DNA of 64,000 nucleotides from Carettochelys insculpta. Taxonomy: Eukaryota; Chordata; Testudines; Carettochelyidae. Numbering within the stretch: position 1 is the stretch's first letter; each line of letters opens with the position of its first letter. Shown here piece after piece: positions 11,086 through 24,060 of this stretch. A model generated the notes under the pieces. That model saw nothing but the letters and a program-made list of their open reading frames with translations. It did no database searches and was not told the DNA's origin. Both the position numbers and the translations under genes were made by a program. The stretch covers positions 99,799,001 through 99,863,000 of the forward strand of contig NC_134141.1 of NCBI RefSeq assembly GCF_033958435.1, read 5' to 3'.

Positions 11086-12526
11086 CCAGGAGTTTAACAA
11101 CTGATTTTAAAAATCAAATCAGAAAACCCCCTCACATTCCTCTCAGGGGTTTAGTGTTCTGTTTCAAACCTCTCACTTTTCCTCATTCTGAACTTAGATG
11201 TGTGTTAAGGGTTCAATTCTGAAAGGCTCTGAACAGTCAGTTTTCCTTCCTGCATAATACTTCATTTTACAGCCAAGTAGTTCCATTCAGTGCCAAGACC
11301 CTAAAAGTAAGAGCTCAGTGCACATCATCAAGCGTCGAACTGTAGAGCTCACAGAGGACTCTTTTTTTTTCCTTTATGCAGTTCTGCTTTTTCCTCACAT
11401 AATAATGTTAAATATAAACACAAAACTAAGCTTATTACAGCTAAAAAGTAGAGTTTAGCAAACAGTAAGCAGATTGATTTGCATAATAAGCAATTCTGAA
11501 ATGTTTCTTGGTTTTGATCTTCTCTGTGTATAGAACATTTAAACTGAATCAATAGCAGTTAGCGTTAAGACATTTATCTGCTTTCAAAATTGCCTGGCGG
11601 TTTATGGAAAAACACATAATATTGTATTTAAACCTGCCTTTAGGTTTTGGAAAACAGCCCATTAATGGTCCAGTTATGAAAATGAGTTTAAACACACAGC
11701 CACTGTTTTCACAGGAGAAGCAAACAGATTTGTTTAATCTGCCCTATTTTAAAGCAATGTTTTAAAGCCATGTGACATAGGGTATTATTGTTAAGAGAAT
11801 GAGATAAACACACAGTAATTAACCTTCCTGGGAAGAGGGAGCTTCTGAAACTTAAACATGTTAGACTGAAAAGTGTTCTGTATTGATTTATAAGCATTTG
11901 CTGGGTAAAAGCTAATGATCTGACAACCATTTCTTATAAATGTACTGGACTAAATTCAGTCCTGCTGTGAGTGAGTCTCCATTTAAAAAATGGCTCTCGG
12001 TCTTCTTACACCAGGACTGAATTCGCCATATTTTTTTCCTATCTGGACTTGACTGTCTGCATTATAAAGTTTTCAGCTGGCATACCTGCTTGAAAAGGGA
12101 CCCTGGTGGCTCTGAAATTAATTTGGCACAAAGCAGGCATACTCCTTACCTGGCTTTACCCAGCTCCCAAAAGTGGAGACATGTCCTTCTGGATCCTACG
12201 TATAGAGATGACCCAAGGGGCTCTGTGTGCTGTCCCTGTTCTGAGTTCTGTCTCCTCAGCTCCCATTGGCTGGAAAGCGTGGCCAATGGGAGAAGCTGAG
12301 ATAGCACTTCTGGGCAAGGGAAGTACACCTCTATGCTTGGGAGCCAGAGGGACATGTTGCCTCTTCCCAGAAGCCCCCTGAAGTGAGCACCACTCAGAAT
12401 CCATGCTTCTCACCCTCATCCACGCACCCCAACACTCCACCCCAGCTCTAACCCACCTATTGCACCCTGAACCCTTCGTTTCTGGCATCATCTCAGAGCC
12501 TATGTCCCCTCCCATCAACAGGTTTA
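11086..12526. other. Mostly unique sequence; possible old hAT-related patch near 12.1-12.5 kb
   Basis: 11086-12080 is AT-rich with nothing recognised. 12100-12500 is GC-richer and contains CTCCCATTGGCTGGAAAG and its mirror CCAATGGGAGAAGCTGAG, a pattern I associate with the interior of some vertebrate hAT elements. I cannot define its ends. Confidence 0.35.
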
Positions 12527-13122
12527 GGCTTGAATTTGATGAAGATTTCTAACCATCAGAAGGGTGAAGTTCTGGAACAGCCTTTCGAATGTTGCAGGGA
12601 GGACAAAACACCTAAACTAGCTTCAAAACTGAGCTTGATAATGCGCAGATATTATGACAAAACTGCCTATGATGGAACGTATGTAATCTGTGACTGCTAG
12701 GAGCAAGTATCTCCAGTGGCTTGTGAGATGGAGTGGGTTCTGAGTTACTACAGAGAATTCTTTCACAGGTGCCTGGCAAGAAGGTGTTGGCTGAAGTGTT
12801 CAGGGCCCAACAGACTGCCATATTTGGGGTGCAATGGAATTCTCCCCACCTCTGCGGTCCAGATTGTCAGAAACCCCTGGGATTTTTTCCCCTTCCCCTG
12901 CAGCAGAGGGCACAGGTCATTTTCAGGTTTAAATTTGTGTGAATGCTGGTTTCTCTGTAACATGCACTCCTTAAACTATGTTTTGAGGGCTTGAGTAACT
13001 CAGCTAGACATTATGGGTCTAGTACTAGAGTGGGCAGACCAGGTTCTGTGGCCTGCAATGCACGGCAGGTCAGACTAGATGATCATGATGACCTCTTCTG
13101 GCCTTAAAATCTAGGAGTCTAC
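12527..13122 (+). mobile_element. CR1 LINE, 5'-truncated 3' end
   Basis: This is the typical amniote CR1 tail in sense orientation. Recognisable segments in order are TTTCTAACCATCAGAAGGGT, GTGAAGTTCTGGAACAGCC, CTGAGTTACTACAGAGAATT, GGTCAGACTAGATGATCATG near 13070 and CCTCTTCTGGCCTTAAAATC near 13092, ending in AGGAGTCT where CR1 has its short terminal repeats. Only the end of the element and its 3' UTR are present, so no reverse transcriptase sequence remains. Confidence 0.85.
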
Positions 13123-14474
13123 ATGTCTTAGCAACAACTGATAAACCAAATCAGCCAAGGCAAAGGAAAGTTGTGAACCACATAACAAGAAAAACAAAAA
13201 TTGTGGTAAAATGGAAAAAAGAAGTGCTAATACCTGCCAATACTCCAGCCCTGCTCTGCCCCAGGCCCAGCCCCTTACCTGCTGTCTTCTTCTTCTTTTC
13301 CCTTCCCTCCCTGCACATCCCCTTCCAGCCAAATCCCTGAACCCAAATTTAGCAATTTTTTTTAAACTCTTACACAATTCTTTTTAAAGGTAATGGAACG
13401 TATTTTCCATTGCATGCCAGAGTAAAAACACTAAATTTGGGAATTAAAAAATGTTAGTTGCTCGTTTTTTTGTTACATCCTGAAGTCTGTCAGAGATTTA
13501 TTTGCAAAAACTTTGTAGTAAGGGCAAGTCAGCTGTCTTGCTGAATATAACATTAAATATTATGAAATATACAATGCAGCTCCACTGTTTTACATTTTCT
13601 TAATCAGTATTTCCAAGATGATTTTATACTTTAAATGCACTCTTAAAACTTCACAAAGTAATCATTCCCGATTACTACATATTTAAGTCACCGAAACAAA
13701 GACAGTATTTTAATTAATCAGTCAGAGTAATTAATGTGTTCATAACAAAGCTAATTACTTTTGGAAAAAGAGAACACTAATTTATTTTGTGTGACCACCA
13801 TAACAATAGGCATGTTTATGATATTTCACCATATATTTGTATTAAAAAATCTTACTTGGTCGAGGGTTCTCTTAAAAACTAGTTCAACAAATGGTCAGAA
13901 GTAAAGAAAGGGAAATTGATTTTCCAGTTATCTGATGCTTCTTTAAGGGCTCTCTTCGCTAGGGAAGACAGGGAAGGACAGAACAGGAGGACTTTAGAAG
14001 CAAGTTTTTTTGTATTATAATAATTAAAATTTGTATTTTAGATAAAGGTGGACTTTTGAAGAACTTATTGAAAACCTGCATGTCTGAAGATCTAAGCATA
14101 TTAAGGCTAAATCTGAATACTCAGGTTGTGCATCAAAAAACTTGCACAAGGATTTTTTTTTAGAAAACTGATTTTATAATATTCTGCAAGAAAGTAATAA
14201 AATATTTAAAGCAAGTTTTAAACTAAGGTCCTGTAGATACACAAGATGAATGCATAATTGTTTTTGTCAGTAAATTCAGAAACAGGCAGTCTGTCTTTGG
14301 GGTTAACACATGCCTGTTAAATGACTTCATCATCACTTAATGGCTCTTCGACAGGTGGAATACTTTTCACTTTTACGTTGCTAGATCTGCTCTGGAAGAA
14401 GATTTACCAGGTTGCAACAGCCTGCTGTGAGAGCATGCAGGAAAGCTCAGAATGGGGTTAGGAAGTGGTTAGAG
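13123..14474. other. AT-rich unique sequence, nothing recognised
   Basis: Low-GC sequence; no coherent coding frame and no recognised repeat. Confidence 0.5.
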
Positions 14475-15228
14475 CAAGGGTGGGCAATAATTTTTGATGG
14501 GAGGGACAGCCACTCCAGCAATTTGGAAAGTGGTCAAGGGCTGCATTCTTCTATGATATTAATGGACAAGGTGCGAGGTCTGGAATGGAGGTTGGGTGCA
14601 GAAAGGACCTCGATGTAAGGGATTGGGGTGCTGGAGGGGAGTGTGAGATCTGGGGGGAGTTTGGATGAAGGGGGAAGTTGTGACCTGGGGTAGAGGATTG
14701 GGATGTGTTGTGACCTGGGGCAGGAGGGAATTAAGACCTGAGGCAAAGACCTGGAGTGAAGGGTTTGGGAGGGGGTTTGGATTGAGGAGGAGGGACAGAG
14801 GGTTAGGATTATGTGGGGGTAGGGAAGCAGGAGTTGGAGGCAATTAGGCTGGAGGAAGGGACAGGCTGGGATTCCAGAAGCGGGTTCTCGCTAGGGGACT
14901 TAACTGGGTGACCCTCAGCCAGCAGCCCAGCTGAATTTGCAGGCAGAGACCATATGCATCTATGAGCCTGAGGTTGTGGGGCAGGGTGCTTCAAACAGGG
15001 AGCTCACATTGTCCAGAAGCCAGACAATGGGATTGTGCTGGGATGAGGGCAGTGATCGAAGCCTCTTTCCCCCCTCCCCTTTCCGGCTCTCAGCAGTTGA
15101 AGGAAACAGGGCCCCACAGCTGCTTTTCTGAGGGAGTCTGTCTGAGGCTGTCAACCACATCCATGGGCTGGATCCAGCAGCTTGATGGGCCAGACCTGGC
15201 CTGTGGGCTGTATTTTGCCTGGCCCTCG
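14475..15228. mobile_element. hAT-like DNA transposon remnant with G-rich tandem core
   Basis: The left end CAAGGGTGGGCAATAATTTT and the inverted right end (minus strand CGAGGGCCAGGCAAAATACA) resemble termini of vertebrate hAT elements. The interior near the right end, GGCCTGTGGGCTGTATTTTG, fits the same family. Flanks GGTTAGAG and GTTAGTGG are similar but offset by a base, so the 8-bp duplication is only suggestive. Between about 14570 and 14850 sits a G-rich tandem array (GATTGGGG, GTTTGGATTGAGG-like units). No transposase remains. Confidence 0.6.
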
Positions 15229-17619
15229 GTTAGTGGTTTGGCACTGAAACCTCGGGGAAGCAACGCCTTCCCTTCCTTCTTTACTAGCTGTCCATGCCTA
15301 AATTCTAAATCATGTGCTAGAATAGAAGGAAAGGAATACGACATAATCTCTCCAATTGTTTTCCATAAATGAGTTCCAATATGCAAAATCTTGTTCAAAT
15401 ACATGAATTAAAATGTTCAACTTGAACTCTTGAAGATCTGAATGTGGCAAGCGAATCACACCTTTAAATAAAAATACATTTGGCATTCTGTCCTCTTAGC
15501 TGTTGTAGCACTAACACAAGTTATAATAAATATAATAAACAAGATACACTGTCCAAACCATGACCCCATGTATTTCCCAGCAATGTGTTAAAGATGTCGT
15601 CAGTAGACTTAAAGCACATTCCAGAGAGTGATTACTGCTGATTTGTCTTGGCAATGAGTGTAAACTGATATTAGTCTCAGGCGTGACAGTGAAACATTTA
15701 AGCCTTTTGACCTAACATATAGTATGCATTGTTCTTCCTCTGCTACCATGGAGAAAATAAATGCAAGAAGTAAACTTCACTTCAGGCACACTTGGAGATA
15801 AATTTGTAATCTTCTAGTCAGGCAGAAGTCCCAGGACATAAGTGGGACTTTGTTGCAAAATATTCCCTTATGTCAAGATCTCATGGAATGTGAACCAAAA
15901 TACATTTGTAATGTATGCCCTCTGCTCTGTGTGAGGGTATCACTGTCAGTGTGGTAGTGCACCAGCCCTTCCTAGGTGTCCGGCACCATGCTTCTCTACG
16001 GGGACACAAAAAAAGCAGTTGTAGCACTATAGCAAGGCTCTGTATAGAGAGGTTGGAGGAAAGCTCTAGGAGTTCTAACACTGGGCTCTACATGCTTTTA
16101 GCCCTCAGTGGGTTTCCATAAATGCTCACAAATTTTAAATAATGAGCTATTTTCCTTGGAGCATCAGAAATAAAGGGTGCAACTGTCCTACATGCAGCGA
16201 TTTTTAAAAGTCACTGTAAAATAAATGAACTATAGTTCCTAATCTGACTCTTATGGGGCATTCTCTCAATGGCCAGCTTCCACGCTACTGCTTCTAGACT
16301 GCTGTGTCTGCTCAGCTGCACGCTCTGGCTGTCTCCTGAGTCTGTTCCCCTCTGATCTCAACAGTTTTCTGAATGCCAGGGATTATGAAACCTTTTTCTA
16401 GACTGGTTATTAAATAGGCTAGTCATGCTCTCCATAGATTTTAGATTCTTTGTCTCCTTAAACTGGAGTGAATTGAAAATATCTACATATGAGTTGGCAA
16501 ATGCATTAGATGTTGTTTAGTTCCTCATGCGTTCCAAAAGAAAACTTTCGATATTGTTTTAGTCTATGATATTCCTATATGATAATAAAGAAATAAGTGA
16601 TTTGGGGTAAGAAGACTGCGGTTGCATTATGTCTTCAGCATTCAGCACCACAGCAGTAGCATAGCAGAGAAAGAAACGAAGAAATTTGAAGAGATATGGG
16701 AAGATGAGCTCTGATATCAAGAACCAGGGTCTTTCTAAAGAGAACTGAGGAGAGCAAGAAGAGGGTCAGGATGAAGGCACTGCAAGCTGTGCCTGCTCAG
16801 TCATCTGACAGCCTAATGAGCACAGCTGGACTGAATCAACTAGACTGACGGATCACCCCCCTCCCACACACACAAGCCCCAATTAAATGGGAAAGCTAGC
16901 TGGCTTCCTCTGAAACCCAGCAGCAGCAGTTTATTGTCTGCACAAAGCATTGACACAAGTGCAATAACTCCAGTGCTTGCTTGTTCCCAGCCCTTCCTCA
17001 CCTTGCTTCAGGTAACCTGATGCTGGCCGTAGGCTCTGACTTCTGCTTTGTCTCTGATCCTGGACCCTGGGTCCTGGCTACCAAAGCCTGTGCTAACAGC
17101 TAGCATTTTTGGCCCTTTAGTAGCAGAGTGGGCTATTTTATTAACAATTGGTTGTTAACAGAATGGCACTGCTCATATTCCTCTTTTTGTCTTCCCCTTT
17201 GAAGTTCACGTTGTCTAAATCCTACTTTGTCTAAAATAATTTGTTCTAATATCTGATCCCTATTACTCATTTTAGTGGTCATATACACATACCAATGTCT
17301 TCTGCAACTCTTAAATCCTTATGCTCTCTGACTTTCATCCCTGACTCTGGTGTGACAATTTGTATTAAGTCTCAGGATTTCTAAGCTATATGGTGCTTCA
17401 TGGCCAAGTTTAAATCTTTTCCCACACAAAGATCATCTTCTCAATTGTCTTGCAGAGTATCAGACAAACACTTAGATTCTAGCAGCAACTGGCCTGGATG
17501 AGTTTCTGGATGACACTTTACAGCCCTGTGGCTAGATAGGATTTTATTGCTGTAAATGTAAGTGTAAAAGGCTTTTCGGCTGCAATATATTTTGCTAGTT
17601 TTTTTAATATGACGCCAAA
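15229..17619. other. Unique sequence, nothing recognised
   Basis: No convincing coding frame, RNA gene or repeat. Short frames around 15.9-16.1 kb on both strands lack domain signals. Confidence 0.5.
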
Positions 17620-17931
17620 GCTGCACTGCCTTTTCTTGACAATACGAATGAGGTGCTCATTTACAAATTGCGTGCCTCATTTGCATACTCTCACATGATC
17701 GCTGTCCCAGCAGAAACAAATTGAGGGATAAGGAGCAGTTGACAAGGGGGGTTTTGGTCGACAGAACCCCGTCTACACGGCTTGTTTTGTGATGACAGAA
17801 GCCTCTGCTGAGACAACGATCATTCAAGTGTATGCAAATAAGATGTAGATTTGTAAATGAGCACCTAATTTGCACTGTCAAGTGCCCTCATTTGCATTCC
17901 CTGCCAGAAATAGCACACAATGTAGACATAA
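17620..17931. mobile_element. Palindromic MITE with decayed ends
   Basis: Inverted blocks are visible: GAGGTGCTCATTTACAAATT near 17648 against TTTGTAAATGAGCACCTAAT near 17850, with GCCTCATTTGCAT and CCCTCATTTGCAT copies. The centre holds GTCGACAGAACCCCGTCTAC. The right end reads CACAATGTAGACATAACC, a decayed GTGTAGACATAGCC terminus. The left terminus is not recognisable. No coding capacity. Confidence 0.7.
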
Positions 17932-20351
17932 CCTATATAAAGAAACTTTGCTCTGATGGCCAGAATTCTTAAAAAGCCAAGAGATAGAAAAATCATTGTG
18001 ATTGTGGGTTTTTTTTTTTTAAACCTTTGATTTCTGCTCTAGTATCCTTTTCCTTCTTAGTGGTACTATTTTAGAAAAAAGTTAACTGGGGAAAAATGGG
18101 CAGTTTTTATTTTGTTATAGTTTGTAATCAGTTATATACGTACATTTTTCCTTGTTAACTACTATTGCTATCTTTCATTAGGAAAACACTGAGCTTGTGA
18201 ATGTTTAGAGGTACATATTTGCTGCTTTTCTCAATAACAGAAATGTTTTCTGGTCAGTAGTTCAAAAGCATTTGAGATCTCATGACAAGAGCTGAGCAGC
18301 ATTTTTCAGCTGAATAGTAAGTTTACAAAAAAATCATTTTGGAGGCACCAAATTATTCCCAAATTTGGGGAAAAAGACTGAAAAATATTTGGAAGTGTCA
18401 AAGTGTTTCCTTTTTGAAATGTCCAGATATTTCATCTTATTTTGAATCAATGTTTTAGAAACAAAATGTTGATTTGACTAGACATTAGAAACAAATAATT
18501 TGCACAAAACCTTCTTTGTTTTTTTATTTTTTGAACTTGGATGTTTGTTTGACTTTATTTTTTCAGTCTAAGAACCAATCTGGGAAAAAAAAAATATTTG
18601 CTCAGATTTACGCATGATGCTACATTGGCCAATAACAATTAAGAATCTACAGAAGTATGCAATAACTTGTACATTCTAACAGTTACATTGTCTGTAAAAC
18701 TAAAAGCTTTAGGCTTTCAGAATCGGACCCCATTAATAAATCCATTGTATGATATCTGCATCTGTGAGTTTTAGGCCATACCGGCAAGCAATTGTCTATC
18801 ATGCTGCTCACTGTCAATTAGAATTTTCTGAGCTTAACCTCTGATTAGTTCCATAGAAACACACTAATACAATAAAGGGCTTGGCTGAAAAGTACAAGAT
18901 TATTAGTATTGATTAGTGTTGATGTTACAAAGCCTCAGTACTTGAGGACAAGTAAATACATGTGTATTGGATCATTAGTTTTTCTGTGTTGCTGGAACGG
19001 GCTGTGTCATCTCATCTGAGCTAAGCTAAGAGAAGAAATATGTGACTTGATATCTCTTAGTTCTTGGCACCATTGCCAATAGCTTCAGTTTATCTTTAAG
19101 AGATGGGCAGCAATATGTTCCTGTTACTGGGAAAAAAAGAATCTGCCTCTCAACTACATATGTGAGTGAGAGTTTACATCAGGGTGAATTGGTACCTCAT
19201 CCAACTTTCTAGCATGTGGTATGAGTAACTAACAGCCAGGGAAACATTGATCGAAACACCGCCTTCCCAACAAGAGCTGGAGGTAGAGGTCAGCTTCAAA
19301 TGGAGATGTCAGCTAGCAAGTAGACTCATCAAAGCAAAGACACTCATTATGCAGGAAAAAAACTGTGTAGGAGGTGAGAAGCTGATTGCATGATTCCATT
19401 TCCTGACCCATTTAAGCACCCACTTCGGGGCTTTCCCAGCTCTGGTGTTCTTATCCTGCCCTTAGACATCTAGTTTCATGTCATGATTTTGAAGAGTAGA
19501 GAAAAAGAGGTCAGCATTTGCTGAGAACCAGTGGAGAGCACTAGGTACTTATTTATAAATCTGGCTGGAAATTTTCTGATTTTTTTTTTCCATTTAAAAA
19601 AAGGCCAGTTTATCTCAGTAGATACATCATGTAGGAATGGCTCAGTTTTTGACTAAACATTTCCAGTGGAAACCTGCTTGTTTTTACACAATGCAGAAGC
19701 CTGCTGGAGTCACTTGAGAGTCTGGGAGCCAGGGCATAAGTCAGCCTCTCAAGGATTCAAGTTCCCTGCCACATAGCTGGAAACTTGACAGCTCAGGTCC
19801 TGGCTCTAGCTGGTACTCTCAAGCTAACAGCTTCCTGCTCTAAGCTCCCTGCTTTCCGCTGGAGGACTGCCCCACCTCTGGAGGCTGCCAGGGTCAGGGG
19901 TAGTCTGGGGTATTCTCTAGGAGTCAGGCGTCTATCTGCTCTGTTTTGTTTTAAAAAAATCAAAGGTAGTTGTTCTGATTTCTTTTCCCAAAATCATTCT
20001 TGGGGGCTGGATGGTGTTTTGTTGTTGCTGACTCAGAACAGAAATATTTTGCCACACGTCAATTGTTCAGGAAATGGAAATTCTGGGTTTTGACCGGCTT
20101 TATTCATTAGAATGGTCACCACATGGAATGGCTATTCAGCCTCATCAGTTGTCATTGCCAGCTGTATTACCCTCAGGATCCTTCTGTTGTTGTGGCTCTT
20201 TCATTTGTGTTTAGGGGCCATTCTGACACCTTAGTGGTCCAAAACAATGTCTGGTTTCCAGTGTTTTCCTTGGACTGTATTTTGTATAGCAAAGACAGTT
20301 GCAATGCATGTGAAATAATGCCTGAAGCAATCTACTCTATTGTCACATTGC
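17932..20351. other. AT-rich unique sequence, nothing recognised
   Basis: AT-rich sequence with several A/T runs. The 102-codon plus-strand frame at 19785-20093 has no recognisable domain. Confidence 0.5.
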
Positions 20352-20359
20352 CATATTGA

Positions 20360-20785
20360 TAGGGTGACCAAATATGGGACAGAGAAATATGGCTCAGAGG
20401 GGTGGCTTTGCCCAGCTCCACCAAGCCCTGGTGAGCCGGGAAGGAGGTGGCAGCCACCAGTGATCCCCAGGAGCCCGAGGGAAGCATCAGCCACTAGTCC
20501 TTCTCTGGAGCTCCAGGGAAGCCACAACTGCCAGTGCTCCCTGAGCCCTGGGGAATCCGTAGCCACTGGCCCTCCCCCAGTGCCCTCCCCCAGAATCCCA
20601 CTTCTCCAAGGCTTGGGGAGTGACTCCCACCAGCAGCTGCACCTGCATAGCTGCTGGCAGGAAAGTCAGTGTGGGGATGGCCCAACCACAGTCCAATTCA
20701 TCCTTTTTTAAAGATAAGTTGGGATGCCTTTTTGGCATCCCAAATACTGGACCATCCCACGTAATATGGGACGGATGTCATCCTA
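20360..20785. mobile_element. hAT-type non-autonomous transposon with 8-bp target duplication
   Basis: The ends are TAGGGTGACC on the left and, read inward on the minus strand, TAGGATGACA on the right. The octamer CATATTGA flanks both sides exactly (20352-20359 and 20786-20793), the length typical of hAT insertion. AT-rich subterminal blocks (ATATGGGACA and ATATGGGACG) are followed by a GC-rich core from about 20395 to 20650. No transposase frame is present; open frames on both strands reflect base composition. Confidence 0.85.
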
Positions 20786-20793
20786 CATATTGA

Positions 20794-21299
20794 AGAATCT
20801 GTGATGATTCTATTTCTTTGAGATTGGCATAAATCAATGTTTTAAATAAGAACATACTCATGGTGAGCAAATTTACATATTAGTGACCCAACCATGACAT
20901 AAATCTTCTGTGTGCAGATATGTAAATGTTTGTACAGTACTGTACATTGGAGTCTTACTAGCAAACTGCTTAACTCCGGTGCTTGCTTTCTCTGAACCAT
21001 TGAAATACAAAGTACCTAGATCAATACTCCACAAGCAGCAGACTTTAAGGCATGTACAATTATTGGAAAACAATTTCTGGACTGTAGCCTACAATTAAAA
21101 ATTAAGGAAAACAAAAAAGAAGATTACATAAATTGTGTATAATTTAGAAGCTTCTGTGCTGAGGTTTAGAATTTCAGGTAAAGTTTCAGAATAAGTGGTG
21201 CCTTTGCCCTGACAGCAAAATGTTCTGTAATAGTGTGCACAGTTGATTACTGAGCGTTGTACCAGTGATTTCAGTAGACACAGAATCAAGCACTGTATA
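20794..21299. other. No gene or repeat recognised
   Basis: AT-rich spacer between two hAT-type elements, with no feature I can support. Confidence 0.45.
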
Positions 21300-21307
21300 T
21301 GTTTAAC

Positions 21308-21648
21308 CAGTGATTTTTTTTTTTGGTCCAAAGAGGAGCTGGTACTCAGCAGGCTCCCTCCTTTCCTCCCACCAGTATTCCCATGGCTGGGGCTCCTGGC
21401 AGGGCTCCCTGGCCTGGGGGCCATGGCTGAGATCCGACTGGGCACCCTGCCCCACCAGCAGCTCCAGCCATGGAAACCTGTGCAAGGTGTGGGGGAACTT
21501 TACAGTACCATGGCTGGGAGCTGGCTGGGGCGTGGGTCCCTGCCAGCAGCCCCATCTGTGGGATTGCCAACCCGGGGAATGTTGATTTATTGTGGCAGAG
21601 ATCCCGGTACTCAGTAACAGCATGTACTGCCACAAAAAAGCACCACTG
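21308..21648 (-). mobile_element. hAT-type element with GC-rich core, same family as 29611-29782
   Basis: The left end is CAGTGATTTTTTTTTTT; the right end read inward is CAGTGGTGCTTTTTTGTGG. Flanks TGTTTAAC (21300-21307) and TGTTTTAAC (21649-21657) agree apart from one extra T. The interior block GAGGAGCTGGTACTCAGC matches the minus-strand end of the copy at 29611-29782 (GAGGAGCTGGCACTCAGC), so the two lie in opposite orientations. The 124- and 136-codon frames overlapping it are by-products of the GC-rich core. Confidence 0.7.
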
Positions 21649-21657
21649 TGTTTTAAC

Positions 21658-22181
21658 TGAAGGCTAGCAAAAGTGGACTTCTTTTGGCTTGTTTTACCAT
21701 AGGTGCCTTGCAAGAAATGTGGTTTCTAGAGGGTTTTTTTTCCCCCACTTTAAATATCATTCTCTAGTTAGGCATAGGCTAAACAGGTTTGAAAAATTAA
21801 AATAACTGCAGACAGGGATGATATTTTTTCCTCTTGAGTTGTTGAAGACCCTGGGAAAATTAATCAGTTCTTCTAAAGGAATCAATGTTCTTCTAAAAGG
21901 ATATAAACTTCAGCAGGAATATGAGCTACAGTTCTGTACTACAGTAATGATCAGGTAGTCAAATATCCAGAAATATCAATTGCACTTAGAGCTATGAAAA
22001 TGCACTGTGAATGAGGATATTTGAAATTATATCTTCAAGAATATTTTAGATTCCATGCAGGATGCCTAATTGGGAAATACAGTAATAAAAATCCATACTT
22101 CTAACAGAAGTTTTGCTTTCATTTTATTTTCTACTAAATGGAAAGTTACTAGTTTCACAAATACATCACAGTTTTCATAGC
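21658..22181. other. No gene or repeat recognised
   Basis: AT-rich spacer without a supported feature. Confidence 0.45.
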
Positions 22182-22574
22182 AGCTGCGTCTACACTTGCA
22201 TTCCTCTTTCAAAAGAGGCATACACATGAGGGAAATTGAAAATGCAGATGAGGTGCAGATTTGCATAACTGTTACCTTATTTGCATATTCTTCTTTTGAA
22301 AGAAGAAAAGCAGTGTAGATGCATCTCTTTCAAAAGTAAACCCCCATCTTTGAAAGAACCCTTCTTCCCCTTTTTTATGGGAAGACGGGTGCTTTCGAAG
22401 ATGGTGTTTACTTTCGAAAGAGCTGCATCTACACTGCTTTTCTTCTTTTGAAAGATCTTTTGAAAGAATATGCAAATTAGGTGGCAGATATGCAAATCTG
22501 CACCTCATTTGCTTTTTCGATGTCCCTCATTTGCCTGCCTCTTATGGAAGAGGAATGCAAGTGTAGACGCAGCC
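22182..22574. mobile_element. Well-preserved palindromic MITE (hairpin-forming)
   Basis: The ends AGCTGCGTCTACACTTGCA and TGCAAGTGTAGACGCAGCC are inverted repeats, followed by mirrored TTCCTCTTTCAAAAGAGG and CTCTTATGGAAGAGGAA. Further in, GCAGATTTGCATA is mirrored by TATGCAAATCTGC, and CTTTTGAAAGA palindromes fill the middle. The whole element could form a long stem with a central part around 22340-22410. No target duplication is visible. The frames it contains are palindrome by-products. Confidence 0.9.
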
Positions 22575-24052
22575 ATTGTGAACAGAAAGTTGACTTTAGC
22601 TTCTATTTCTATGCAAAATGTGCTTAAGTTTTCCTCAGTAATTCAGAATGGAACTTTCCTAAACTTGTGACAAGTTTCACCAGTCGTGAGAAATTTTTTT
22701 CCATGGATCTCTTTTACTTTCTATGTATAGACTCTCCATCTCTTTTCATTTCTGAAGTGAAATCTGGATCATCTCACCCTAGACCATGTATAGAATTTTC
22801 AAATGCACACAATGACTTAGGAGACTTGAATATCAATGTGGGAGAATGCTTGTGTCACATCTAAAAATGAGTTAGGCTCCTAAATCACTTGGGTGTTTTG
22901 AAACATTTATGCTATATCCCCAAATTATTCTTTCCTGCTGCTATTATTTAAGTATTTAACCTTGTAACTATTTCAACTATTATTTCTACAGTATTTTCCC
23001 TTCTTGTTCTGTACTGATATACCATACTTTCCTGTTGTACTAAGAAAAATAATCTAATAATTAAAGCTTAAAACTGGGCATTAGGACTCTTCCATGTGTA
23101 ACCTTGGACAAGAAACTTGTGATTTGTCCATCAGAGGAATTTAAAGTGGAGCAAACCAAGTTTACCGAGTTTTAAAATAGTTGTGTACTCACAACATAAT
23201 CTGTCACTGGATGCTATGCTGCATTTGCTGTAAACTCAGGAGGCCTCCTGCCAAATGGACTAGATTTTCTGCAGATTGAATTTGTGCAGCAATTGTTCAT
23301 GTGGACACAGTTACTGTGCACTACCTTTTTCCATGCTTCCAATGCTTATCCTCCCAGTGCTTTGCTGGTCAACTATTACTAACCAGTCTGGTCATTCAAG
23401 TGTTCTCTTCTGCTCCAAAGTCAAGTTCCCAGGATATCCTCCTTCATTGGAAAGCTGGAATGGAGGCAGAATTTGTTTTTTACTTCAGGATTTGATGGTA
23501 TTGGCATTCTTGGTTTTTCGACCACAATATCACCCTGGAAGCCCCATTGCATGGTTTGTATAGCTTGGAATCATGCTGGAGCCCTGGATCTCTTTGCCAT
23601 CTGGGGAGAAGCATCAGTACAGAAAGCTCCTGTGGTCACCTGCTTGAATAAAGAGCATGTTGTAGACATTGCCAAACATATCTGATGTGGGGGTATGGGG
23701 AGGGGGGACATAACCCCAACACCAACCAGCACTGGATAAAAAGCAAGCATCTCAGGACTAAGTACATTGAAATTAGGGACAAAAGGAGACAATCTGGCAG
23801 GGGATGTGTGACCTTATGCACTTATTGCACAGCCCATCCAATACATGCAGTGGCTGCTTGCCACAAACTTTCTTACTCCTCCATCCACCAAGGAGGAGCA
23901 GCAAGACCCATTCCTGAGGATGAGGAGGAGGGTGTTGGAAAGGAGCTGTCCTCTGAGAGCCAACATCTTTTCTCGACCCATGACACCGTCAGTGACCAGC
24001 TGGGAACCCAGTTACATTCATTTCCTGCTGTAATATACCCTAATTCCTGCCC
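22575..24052. other. Unique sequence, nothing recognised
   Basis: No feature supported. The 176-codon plus-strand frame at 23685-24215 runs into the hAT element at 24061 and has no protein-family signature. Confidence 0.5.
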
Positions 24053-24060
24053 TATATCAA

